Source of the DNA: Casp-alpha2 sp036337015
GTDB lineage: Bacteria > Pseudomonadota > Alphaproteobacteria > Rhodospirillales > Casp-alpha2
Direction: 5' to 3'
DNA: 64,000 nucleotides
NCBI GenBank assembly: GCA_036337015.1
Contig: JAYZEZ010000007.1
Span: 434,001 to 498,000, forward strand
Shown here: positions 1 to 8,063 of the stretch, in pieces
Layout of the letters: each line of letters begins with the position of its first letter
How positions within the stretch are numbered: the stretch's first letter is position 1
Program-made: the position numbers and the translations under genes
The notes under the pieces: model-generated
The model's database searches: none
What the model saw: only the letters and a program-made list of their open reading frames with translations
What the model was told of the DNA's origin: nothing

Positions 1-25
1 ACCCACCACCAACGGGTACAATCAG

Positions 26-823
26 TCACAACGCTCCAACCACAACAATTAGTATACTAATTTCCGATACTTGTTGAACTGCACCTAAGGTGTCACCAGT
101 ATAGCCACCGATTTGCTTATGACATAACCAACCAACAAGACTTGCCGCTATTGCTCCTGCGATAAAAGAAAGCAGCCCCCCCAACGGCCCCAGAAGCAAG
201 AACCCTATTAAAGCACCTAACAAAAGTGCTTTCAGCCAACCCTCCTGATCTGGCGATCCTGCTCTTTCTGCAAGCCCAGATTTGCGGGCTGGGCTCAACA
301 TGAACATGCTAACTGGTAATAATCCTCTCGAAAAAGAGGAAGCAGTGATAAAAAGCGCGACTGCTATGCCTGGGTCAGTTATGCCACCAAGAATCGCGGC
401 TCGAATACCAACTGAAACCACAATTGCCAAAACTCCATAAACTCCAATTCGAGAATCACGCATAATTTTTAATTTTTTTTCTGCAGTATTTCCACCACCC
501 AAACCGTCTGCAAAATCTGCAAACCCATCTTCATGTAATGCACCAGTAATAAGAATGCCCGTTGCCAATCCTATGAAAGAAGCGGCCAAGGGGTGAAGAC
601 CAACCGCGGACATCATCATTAAAACAGACCCAGCTATTGTCCCAACGAGGGCGCCAATAAGAGGGAACGTTCGCATAGACAAAGCTAAACGTCCCTTTAA
701 CCCCGCATTCTTTACCAAGGGGAATGGCAATCGAGTTAAAAACATGCCAGCGACTGCACAATCACGACCCCAGTCTTTTAGCTCGGTTAAAAAAAAATCT
801 CGCATTTCACCCCAACTGTACAT
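26..823 (-). CDS. cobS: Adenosylcobinamide-GDP ribazoletransferase (cobalamin synthase)
   Basis: This inner-membrane enzyme joins adenosylcobinamide-GDP to alpha-ribazole (phosphate), the step that completes the nucleotide loop of cobalamin. The 265-residue length fits the family (about 250). The family acidic motif EDGFADFADG lies near residue 97, followed by RDSRIGVYG near 121, and the C-terminal half is a series of hydrophobic segments (for example around residues 150-180 and 195-240) as expected for a polytopic protein. The stop codon is at the left edge of the window, so the gene is complete. It is divergent from cobT, which makes the alpha-ribazole phosphate it uses; the 104-base gap must hold both promoters. 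The N-terminal dozen residues before the first hydrophobic region are hydrophilic, and the exact start is only fairly sure. Confidence 0.93.
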   Translation of the reverse strand: MYSWGEMRDFFLTELKDWGRDCAVAGMFLTRLPFPLVKNAGLKGRLALSMRTFPLIGALVGTIAGSVLMMMSAVGLHPLAASFIGLATGILITGALHEDGFADFADGLGGGNTAEKKLKIMRDSRIGVYGVLAIVVSVGIRAAILGGITDPGIAVALFITASSFSRGLLPVSMFMLSPARKSGLAERAGSPDQEGWLKALLLGALIGFLLLGPLGGLLSFIAGAIAASLVGWLCHKQIGGYTGDTLGAVQQVSEISILIVVVGAL

Positions 824-927
824 GAATAAACCTTTTTTTCCGTTTTAGGTTAAAGGTTAAGTATTATTGGTTTATAGAACAAAGCTGAATAAAATAAAAC
901 ATTCAGACTACTAGGAATTTTTCAAAT

Positions 928-1950
928 ATGTATATACCTATTATTCAAAGCTTAGATGACATCCATGACGCGCTTAAATCTATGCCATCAGGTGATATTA
1001 TCTCTGCAAAAAAAGCCGCTAAAAGAGAGCTTCAATTAACAAAACCTAATGGATCACTTGGGCAGCTTGAAGAAATAAGCCAATGGTTATGCAATTGGCA
1101 AGGACACCATCCACCAACTATGAGCAAACCTAAGGCACACGTATTTGCCGGCAATCATGGTGTAGTCGAACATGGAATATCTGCATTTCCTGCTGAAGTA
1201 ACGGCCCAGATGATAAATAATTTCAAGGCTAAAGGAGCTGCGATCAACCAATTATGCCATACTTTTGATATTGAATTTTCCTTAGATGCAATTTCTATCA
1301 ATCGACCAACAGGTGATTTTACTAAGGTCCCCGCAATGACAGAAACTGAGTTTATCAGTTCGTTTGTATTTGGAATGGGTATTGTAAATGAAGACATTGA
1401 TGTGCTTTGTCTGGGGGAAATGGGTATTGGCAATACTACATCTGCTGCAGCTCTTTCGATGGCACTATTTGGAGAAACGGCAATTGATTGGACAGGCCCC
1501 GGAACTGGCATTAGTGACAAAGTGCTGAAGAAAAAAATAAAAGTTGTTGCTGATGCTGTTGCTCTTCATAATAATCCAGATCCTTTAAAAAATTTTTGCT
1601 GTCTTGGCGGAAAAGAATTAGCAGCGATTGCAGGCGCCGTTCTTGCAGCCCGATTTTATAGGGTTCCAATTTTACTTGATGGCTATGTATCTTGTGCTGC
1701 CGCTGCATCTCTAGAAGCGGCATGCCCTGGAGCGTTAGACCATTGTAGAGTAGGACATGTGTCAACTGAGCCAGGACATACAATGCTACTGGAAAAACTC
1801 GGACAAAAACCCTTGCTTAGTTTGAATATGCGTCTTGGAGAAGCTTCTGGCGCGGCAATCGCTGTATCAGTTCTTAAAGCTGCAGTAGCATGTCATACGG
1901 GAATGGCAACTTTTAACCAAGCAAAAATTAGTGAGAGATTAAAGATGTAA
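928..1950 (+). CDS. cobT: Nicotinate-nucleotide-dimethylbenzimidazole phosphoribosyltransferase
   Basis: The enzyme transfers phosphoribose from nicotinate mononucleotide to a benzimidazole base, giving alpha-ribazole 5'-phosphate for the lower ligand of B12. The 340 residues match the family length. Recognisable blocks are FAGNHGVVEHGISAFP near residue 73, the glycine-rich GEMGIGNTTSAAAL near 164, and the C-terminal RLGEASGAAIA near 302, whose Glu is in the place of the family's catalytic glutamate. It diverges from cobS, so both halves of nucleotide-loop assembly sit together. No cobalamin-riboswitch-sized leader is present: the gap to cobS is only about 100 bases. Which base the enzyme activates cannot be read from the sequence. 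Confidence 0.95.
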   Translation: MYIPIIQSLDDIHDALKSMPSGDIISAKKAAKRELQLTKPNGSLGQLEEISQWLCNWQGHHPPTMSKPKAHVFAGNHGVVEHGISAFPAEVTAQMINNFKAKGAAINQLCHTFDIEFSLDAISINRPTGDFTKVPAMTETEFISSFVFGMGIVNEDIDVLCLGEMGIGNTTSAAALSMALFGETAIDWTGPGTGISDKVLKKKIKVVADAVALHNNPDPLKNFCCLGGKELAAIAGAVLAARFYRVPILLDGYVSCAAAASLEAACPGALDHCRVGHVSTEPGHTMLLEKLGQKPLLSLNMRLGEASGAAIAVSVLKAAVACHTGMATFNQAKISERLKM

Positions 1951-1988
1951 AAAATTTAGGGCTAATCCATTTAAAATCGTAACATTTA

Positions 1989-3323
1989 TTAATTTTTACT
2001 AGAAGCACCTGACGCCTCCTTACCTCTGCCATCAGAATCTTTATCGTTAGTTTCGTCATCTTCATTTCCAGATATACTTTTTAACTTCTCTAATTCTAGG
2101 CGTTTTTCATTCTCAATTATCAAAGTCTCAACATAACGGCCTTGAAATAATTCAATGCCTAAAGAGTGACCAGTTTTAATAGCAACACTATTATCACAAC
2201 GGCAAAGTATAGTTCGATCCCCTCCTCCTAATTTGACAACTGAACGCATTTGCTCATGAAGTTCCTCACTACTGTCACTAGCATTAGGATTCCAAACTAA
2301 TTTGGATAAATCCGCGCCTAATCTCTCGCGATCAATAATAGAGAATGTTTCAAAAGTAAGGCCATCTATACAAACCTTATAACCTCTTTTCTGTGCGAAG
2401 TCCCGGGCGAATACAAAAGCATCAAGATCGCTAAATATATCCTCTTTTTGCAGCTCAACAATTAAGCCCCCCCTTCTCCCAGCTGAAACTTTTTCATCAA
2501 AGCTTTTAAACTCTTTCGATAAAACAGAAGTAACATTAATGTTAAAGCTTAAATCTCCTGAATAGGGGATAACATCAGTTTTCCCTAACATTGCTAACAT
2601 TCTCTTATCTAAAGTTGTTGTGAGGTGTTGAAATAGCCACCTATTTGAAGCCAAGTTAACATCCGGTAAAATGGTTTCACGTAGATCTTGAATGGAGATA
2701 AACAGCTCTGAAAACAGTTTTTCGGGCACCATGTTTTCATCTACACGACAAATGATCTGACGACGTACAAGACTTGATAAATCGGCACGAGCTAAGGCTG
2801 TTTCAACTTTTGCCAACACCCTAGGAGTTAGAGGATATCCCAACTTCTGTTTTGCCTTAAGCATTGAACGGGCATCCTTACGACTGCCCTTCTTTTTGGA
2901 AACACTTTCATTGGGAATTAATTTTTGAGCATTTTGCAAGATTAAAGAAAAATCTTTTTCAACATCAAACCAAGTAATAATTTTTTGATCTGAATCATTT
3001 TCTTCAATTACCAAGGGGTCATCTTTAAAAAGATCCCTAATTTCACTCACAGTTCCTTCAACTTGATCCATTATCTGGGTTGGAAAAAATACATATATAT
3101 CCAAATTTTCTAACGGAAAGAATCGCAAGCTTGAAGATTCAGCTAGTGTCTCAAACCAACTAATAACTGTTTGTAAGTTTTGTTCAGAATTATTATCTGG
3201 CTTTAAATGGGAAAGATGAACATGGACCATTCTAAAATCTTTGCAGTCCTTCTCCAATTCCTTCAAATATTTAAGAAGAAGTCCTTCTTGACTTAAGGTT
3301 GATTTTTTCAAAAGGTCTGCCAT
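1989..3323 (-). CDS. Degenerate EAL-domain-like protein A
   Basis: A 444-residue protein whose function I do not know. Its C-terminal half (about residues 215-400) has the outline of an EAL (cyclic-di-GMP phosphodiesterase) fold: a DVNLASNRWLFQHL stretch followed by LDKRMLAMLG, then IVELQKEDIF, GYKVCIDGLTF, LSKLVWN and finally LFQGRYVETL, which corresponds to the QGY/QGF end of EAL domains. The EAL signature itself, the DDFG pair and the AEGVE glutamate are absent, so catalysis is unlikely; a binding, scaffolding or regulatory role is inference. The N-terminal half has no domain I recognise. The tail is acidic and serine rich. It lies three bases downstream of a paralogue on the same strand, so the two are almost certainly co-transcribed and perhaps form a heteromer. 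Confidence 0.7.
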   Translation of the reverse strand: MADLLKKSTLSQEGLLLKYLKELEKDCKDFRMVHVHLSHLKPDNNSEQNLQTVISWFETLAESSSLRFFPLENLDIYVFFPTQIMDQVEGTVSEIRDLFKDDPLVIEENDSDQKIITWFDVEKDFSLILQNAQKLIPNESVSKKKGSRKDARSMLKAKQKLGYPLTPRVLAKVETALARADLSSLVRRQIICRVDENMVPEKLFSELFISIQDLRETILPDVNLASNRWLFQHLTTTLDKRMLAMLGKTDVIPYSGDLSFNINVTSVLSKEFKSFDEKVSAGRRGGLIVELQKEDIFSDLDAFVFARDFAQKRGYKVCIDGLTFETFSIIDRERLGADLSKLVWNPNASDSSEELHEQMRSVVKLGGGDRTILCRCDNSVAIKTGHSLGIELFQGRYVETLIIENEKRLELEKLKSISGNEDDETNDKDSDGRGKEASGASSKN

Positions 3324-3326
3324 GAT

Positions 3327-4721
3327 TCACGTTTTCATTGCGCTTTTCGTAGAAGTGGCCTTAGGTATAGTAACTGCTAATTTAGAGTCTTTAGGCTTTG
3401 TTTTTGGCGGGGTTGCCACTTTACTTGATACTAACTCTGCCTTTTTAGCTGCCCCTTCCTGAGGATCTTTTTTACTAGGGCCTTTTTCTAATAAAGCATC
3501 AACAAAAAAACCCTGAAATTTTTTAATACCATGCTTCATCCCCCATTGTACGGCTTTATTTGTATTAACACGGGCAAGAATAATTCTATCTTTTCCGATT
3601 GAGGATATCACTTTTTGCAAATCTTTCAGGCAATTTGGATCAACATCATCCTCATAATCAGAATCCCAATTTAATTTAACAAAGTCAGTTCTTAATATAG
3701 CAGGGTCAATAAATTGTAGGGCTAGCATACCCAGCCCATCTACGACTATCTTATAGCCGCGCTCCTTAAGAGTATCACGAGCTTGAACAAATAAGCCCAT
3801 ATCAGCAAAAATATCTAGAATTTGCATTTCCACAAAGACTTTGGAAGTGTTTTCTCCAACTAGCTGGTCAAATTTCTGAAAACCTCTGGATAACACAGTA
3901 TTAACATTTAGATTAATGCTAATACTAAACGGTAGTTTATCAAAATTTCGATTTCCAAGAACCGAAAGCATTCGTTTGTCTAAAGTTTCAGTCAGAAATT
4001 GGAATAGGCTTGGAGAAGCAAAAAGGTTTACATCAGGGCTGATACGCGCCCTTAGTCCATCCATTGAGATAGTATGCTCTTTAAAAACCAAGTCCTCAGG
4101 TCCGTTAGAACCCATTTTCATACATGTCTGATTATGGACTAGGTCTGAAATACGAACTGTCATTAGACTTTGATTAATAGAATCCAAGTTCATTGCGGAT
4201 AGGGGCTCTCCGAGGCCTTTATCATCTTTAAGCTTACCCGAAACCTTAGATTTTTTAGAGCTGAGTAAATCATCAGACATTTTATTAGCTATAGATAAAA
4301 AGACTGTAAAATCCTCCATCTGGCTAAGGTCATACCAGGTTGTAAATGCATCTTCAAAATCATCCCCTTCAATATCGCCTTCCACCTCTAGTACTGGGTC
4401 TTCACTGAATGTATAACGTGCCATATCGATAGCTGATTCCACCTCATTAACAGGTACGTTACGACAGATTAGAATCACATCTAAATTATTCATTGAGAAC
4501 ACCTTGGCCTCATAGCTTTTTTCCAATTCAAGCAATGAATTAGTCGCGATTCTTAATAAATGTAGTTGACGATTTGAGGCTTGTAATTGAGACATGTGTA
4601 TATGCACCGAATATACACCTGATGGATTTGACTCCACCCGTTTAAGCCTAGACAAAAGCAAGCCTTCTTCACTTTTATCAGCATCACGGAATCTATCTCT
4701 CGTGTAATCCGTATCAGCCAT
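3327..4721 (-). CDS. Degenerate EAL-domain-like protein B
   Basis: A 464-residue paralogue of the protein encoded just downstream. Shared landmarks include the N-terminal EEGLLLSRLKRVE (EGLLLKYLKELE in the other), VHIHMSQL, ISPDVNLFASPSLFQFLTET, LDKRMLSVLG, FVEMQILDIFADMG, GYKIVVDGLG, FVKLNWD and FQGFFVDALLE. The order matches an EAL barrel, but the metal- and c-di-GMP-contacting acidic residues are mostly replaced (for example VDGLG where active enzymes have DDFG). The last 45 or so residues are a Lys/Pro/Thr/Ala-rich, probably disordered basic tail, in contrast to the acidic tail of the partner. It is the first gene of the pair and starts with ATG. No signal peptide or membrane segment is visible. 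The family call rests on motif order only. Confidence 0.7.
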   Translation of the reverse strand: MADTDYTRDRFRDADKSEEGLLLSRLKRVESNPSGVYSVHIHMSQLQASNRQLHLLRIATNSLLELEKSYEAKVFSMNNLDVILICRNVPVNEVESAIDMARYTFSEDPVLEVEGDIEGDDFEDAFTTWYDLSQMEDFTVFLSIANKMSDDLLSSKKSKVSGKLKDDKGLGEPLSAMNLDSINQSLMTVRISDLVHNQTCMKMGSNGPEDLVFKEHTISMDGLRARISPDVNLFASPSLFQFLTETLDKRMLSVLGNRNFDKLPFSISINLNVNTVLSRGFQKFDQLVGENTSKVFVEMQILDIFADMGLFVQARDTLKERGYKIVVDGLGMLALQFIDPAILRTDFVKLNWDSDYEDDVDPNCLKDLQKVISSIGKDRIILARVNTNKAVQWGMKHGIKKFQGFFVDALLEKGPSKKDPQEGAAKKAELVSSKVATPPKTKPKDSKLAVTIPKATSTKSAMKT

Positions 4722-4883
4722 AATCTGCCCCGTACTATTGTTAGCTTATTTCACTAATATCTATAGCTATAAATTACAACCGAACCCTTAAAATCCCCTT
4801 ACCAAAAATACTTTTTTCTTTCAGCTTGGTCCAAGGACAAGCACCTGCTAGGTTCTGCTTAATCGTTGTTATTAGGATTAGAT

Positions 4884-5825
4884 ATGTCGGTCAGAAAAAA
4901 AATTCTTGTCACTGGTGGAGCCGGATTTTTGGGATCACACCTATGCGAACTTCTTATTAAAAAAGGACACAATGTTTTATGCATTGATAACTTCTATACC
5001 GGCAATCATAACAACATTAAAAATTTAATAGACATAAAAAGCTTTGAATTAATGCACCATGACGTGACATCTCCACTTTATGAAGAAGTAGATGAAATTT
5101 ACAACTTAGCCTGCCCAGCTTCACCCATTCATTATCAATTCGATCCAGTTCAGACAACAAGGACATCGGTTCATGGAGCCATCAATATGTTGGGGCTAGC
5201 AAAAAGAACTAGGGCGAAAATCCTTCAAGCTTCTACAAGCGAAGTATATGGCGATCCAGAAATTCACCCGCAAACTGAAGACTACTTAGGAAATGTAAAT
5301 CCAATAGGGCAACGCGGATGTTATGATGAAGGTAAAAGATGTGCTGAAACTCTTTTTTTTGATTATTATCGCCAATATGATGTTAATATTAGAGTTGCCC
5401 GTATTTTTAATACTTACGGTCCACGAATGCATCCTGATGATGGACGTGTGGTTTCTAATTTTATAGTTCAAGCGCTAAGTAATGATCCAATTACCATTTA
5501 TGGAGATGGGAGCCAGACACGTTCATTTTGTTATGTCTCTGACTTAATTGAAGGACTGATAGCATTAATGGATTCAAGTGACGCAGTTACTGGACCAGTT
5601 AATCTTGGGAACCCCCACGAAATGAGCATCCATGAATTAGCAACAAAAATTATCAATATGACTGGATCAAAATCAGTTCTTGAAGAAAAACCCTTACCGG
5701 GTGACGATCCAACGCAACGCTGTCCAGATATTGAACGTGCTAAAATGCAACTTGGATGGAGTCCAAAAATTACAATTGAAACTGGCCTTGAAAAAACTAT
5801 TGGCTATTTCAGAAATATTATTTAG
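4884..5825 (+). CDS. UDP-glucuronate decarboxylase (UDP-xylose synthase) family
   Basis: An extended short-chain dehydrogenase that most resembles UDP-glucuronic acid decarboxylases, which make UDP-xylose for surface polysaccharide. It has the N-terminal NAD motif TGGAGFLGSHL (about residues 10-20), then NLACPASPIHYQ, the active-site region STSEVYGDPEIHPQ, and GCYDEGKRCAETL, with the catalytic Tyr and Lys of YxxxK. NTYGPRMHPDDGRVVSNF is typical of the UXS group rather than of GalE or RmlB. I chose the ATG at 4884 because AGGA lies 6-7 bases upstream; a TTG at 4866 is in frame but lacks support. The protein is 313 residues. It heads a same-strand set with gmhA and hldE, which points to LPS or capsule sugar supply. 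A related NAD-dependent epimerase specificity cannot be excluded. Confidence 0.87.
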   Translation: MSVRKKILVTGGAGFLGSHLCELLIKKGHNVLCIDNFYTGNHNNIKNLIDIKSFELMHHDVTSPLYEEVDEIYNLACPASPIHYQFDPVQTTRTSVHGAINMLGLAKRTRAKILQASTSEVYGDPEIHPQTEDYLGNVNPIGQRGCYDEGKRCAETLFFDYYRQYDVNIRVARIFNTYGPRMHPDDGRVVSNFIVQALSNDPITIYGDGSQTRSFCYVSDLIEGLIALMDSSDAVTGPVNLGNPHEMSIHELATKIINMTGSKSVLEEKPLPGDDPTQRCPDIERAKMQLGWSPKITIETGLEKTIGYFRNII

Positions 5826-5877
5826 TTACAAATTATCATACATCTTTAAAATACAGCGATTAACTCTAGGAGCTACA

Positions 5878-6456
5878 ATGGATCTAGACACTTTTTTTTC
5901 TTCTGAGTTTGACCAACATCAGATAGCGTTGGACAACACAAGAGCTCAGTTATTAAAAACTTTTTCCCAACTTGTAAAAATTTCGGCGAATGCGGTTAGA
6001 GAAGGAAATAAACTATTATTTTTTGGAAATGGTGGAAGTGCTGGAGATTGCCAACATATTGCCGCTGAATTAACAGTACGCTACGTTAAAAAACGTGATC
6101 CAATTTCAGCTATAGCCCTAACAACCGATACTTCCGTTCTAACAGCTATTGCAAACGACTGGAACTTTGATGATATATTTTCTCGCCAAATAGAGGCTAT
6201 TGGACTTCGAGGAGATGTAGCGATCGCTATTTCCACTTCAGGCAAAAGTGAAAATATTCTGCAGGGTATTAAAAAAGCACATAAAAAAGGGCTTATTGTT
6301 TCAGGATTAAGTGGTAATGATGGAGGCGGAATGGTTGAATTTTGTGACCCGCTTCTAATCGTACCATCAAACATTACGGCAAGAATTCAGGAAATGCACA
6401 TTTTGCTTGGGCATATGTTATGCGGAGCATTAGAGAAAGAACTGGAATTAATATGA
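5878..6456 (+). CDS. gmhA: Sedoheptulose-7-phosphate isomerase
   Basis: GmhA converts D-sedoheptulose 7-phosphate to D-glycero-D-manno-heptose 7-phosphate, the first step to the ADP-heptose of the LPS inner core. The 192-residue length is normal. The SIS-domain features are present: LLFFGNGGSAGDCQHIAAEL near residue 42, ALTTDTSVLTAIANDW near 80, and the sugar-phosphate-binding ISTSGKSENIL near 117. The C-terminal QEMHILLGHMLCGALE is characteristic. The open frame extends upstream into the preceding gene, but the ATG at 5878 is preceded by AGGAG with good spacing and fits the family N terminus. The stop overlaps the next start (ATGA), so it is translationally coupled to hldE. Confidence 0.95.
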   Translation: MDLDTFFSSEFDQHQIALDNTRAQLLKTFSQLVKISANAVREGNKLLFFGNGGSAGDCQHIAAELTVRYVKKRDPISAIALTTDTSVLTAIANDWNFDDIFSRQIEAIGLRGDVAIAISTSGKSENILQGIKKAHKKGLIVSGLSGNDGGGMVEFCDPLLIVPSNITARIQEMHILLGHMLCGALEKELELI

Positions 6457-7937
6457 CTCAACAGCCAAACTTGTTGGCACTAGTATCTCAGCTTACCAAG
6501 GCGCGTGTACTTGTCGTAGGTGATGTCATGGTTGACCATTTTCATTATGGCGAAGTTAACCGAATTTCACCAGAAGCCCCCATACCAGTGCTCAAAGTTG
6601 AGCGCGAAAATACCATGCTTGGTGGAGCAGGGAATGTAGTTAGGAATCTACGCTCGCTTTCAGCCAAAACCCGTTTCTTAACCATTACAGGAAAAGATCC
6701 AGCGGGTCGCGAAGTTACGCGTATGATAAAGAAACAAGGTGTCAAAGACACCCCTATCATTGATGATGAGCGACCCACTTCTACAAAAACCCGTTTCATT
6801 GCAGGAGGACAACAGATTCTACGTGCTGACAGGGAAAAAACAAAGGGATTAACCCCTAATATAGAAACAAAATTGGTCAATGCAGTTGCTGCGGCTCTTA
6901 AAGGTTGTCAAGTGGTTGTGCTGTCCGATTACGGCAAGGGAACGCTAACAACTAAAACAACCAAACAAATCATTCGACTAGCCGTTAAAGAAAAAAAAAT
7001 TATAATCGTTGATCCGAAGGGAACGGACTTTAGTCGTTATAGCGGCGCTACCTTTCTAACACCTAATCAACGTGAGTTAGCCACTGCAGTTGGTTTTGGG
7101 ATAAAAACTAATAAAGATGTTTTACGTGCTTCTAAAAAATTAATCAAAAGTCATAATTTTGGGGCAATTTTGACAACAAGAAGTTCGGAAGGCATGTCAG
7201 TGGTAACCGCTGATGGCATAGTTGCCCACCTTGATGCTGAAGCCAAAGAAGTTTTCGACGTTTCAGGTGCTGGTGATACCGTAGTTGCTACATTTGCCGC
7301 CGCTCTTGCTGCAGGATCAAATCTAGACAGAGCTACTGTGCTTGCTAATACTGCTGCCGGCATTGTTGTTGGTAAAGTTGGAACTGCTTCAGTCTCCTCT
7401 AAAGACCTGTTAATAGCCCTTCATAATCGAGAATTAGTGGATGCTGAATCCAAGGTAAAAAAATTAAATCCATTAAAGGACCAAATTGATCAATGGCGAA
7501 AGAGTGGGTTAATTATTGGTTTTACCAATGGTTGTTTTGATCTTTTGCATCCTGGCCATATTTTTTTACTTGAACAAGCTAGCAAGCTTTGTGATTGCCT
7601 TGTCGTTGGTTTGAATTCTGATAAATCTGTCAAAGCCCTCAAAGGAGAAGGCCGACCTATTCAATCGGAATCCTCCCGTGCCATCGTATTGGCCTCACTA
7701 AACTCCGTTAATGCAGTCATTGTTTTTTCGGAACACACACCTTTAAATTTAATTAAATCAATAAAACCAGATTTAATTTTTAAAGGATCAGATTACAGTA
7801 TGGACTCTGTTGTCGGAGCTAGCCACGTTAAAAAATATGGCGGGAAGGTTAAACTTGTAAAATTGAAACCAGGCCATAGCACTTCTAAAACTATAAAAAA
7901 AATGAGCGCAGTTCACTATACCAAAAAATTAAATTAG
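6453..7937 (+). CDS. hldE: Bifunctional heptose-7-phosphate kinase / heptose-1-phosphate adenylyltransferase
   Basis: A two-domain enzyme of ADP-heptose synthesis. The N-terminal ribokinase-type domain (about residues 1-325) carries MLGGAGNVVRNL, TPNQREL and the catalytic GAGDTVVATFAAAL. The C-terminal nucleotidyltransferase domain (about 350-485) carries GFTNGCFDLLHPGHIFLLE with the HxGH motif and FKGSDYSMDSVVGA. At 494 residues it is slightly longer than the E. coli enzyme (477). The start at 6453 overlaps the gmhA stop by four bases; an upstream in-frame ATG at 6420 lies inside gmhA and is unlikely. The bisphosphate phosphatase GmhB needed between the two HldE reactions is not encoded here and must lie elsewhere. 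Confidence 0.96.
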   Translation: MTQQPNLLALVSQLTKARVLVVGDVMVDHFHYGEVNRISPEAPIPVLKVERENTMLGGAGNVVRNLRSLSAKTRFLTITGKDPAGREVTRMIKKQGVKDTPIIDDERPTSTKTRFIAGGQQILRADREKTKGLTPNIETKLVNAVAAALKGCQVVVLSDYGKGTLTTKTTKQIIRLAVKEKKIIIVDPKGTDFSRYSGATFLTPNQRELATAVGFGIKTNKDVLRASKKLIKSHNFGAILTTRSSEGMSVVTADGIVAHLDAEAKEVFDVSGAGDTVVATFAAALAAGSNLDRATVLANTAAGIVVGKVGTASVSSKDLLIALHNRELVDAESKVKKLNPLKDQIDQWRKSGLIIGFTNGCFDLLHPGHIFLLEQASKLCDCLVVGLNSDKSVKALKGEGRPIQSESSRAIVLASLNSVNAVIVFSEHTPLNLIKSIKPDLIFKGSDYSMDSVVGASHVKKYGGKVKLVKLKPGHSTSKTIKKMSAVHYTKKLN

Positions 7938-8063
7938 TTTTAATTACGCATATGATATAGAGAAAATTTTAAATTTGCTGTTTTTTTTATGTCATATTTC
8001 TTAAATTAAAATACAAATTCACAGTATCTTTTTTAAGAGACTTTTGACTATAAAGATTGTTAA

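Noticed and set aside
824..927. Cobalamin riboswitch between cobS and cobT
   Set aside because: The 104-base gap is too short for the about 200-base aptamer and lacks the conserved B12-box sequence.
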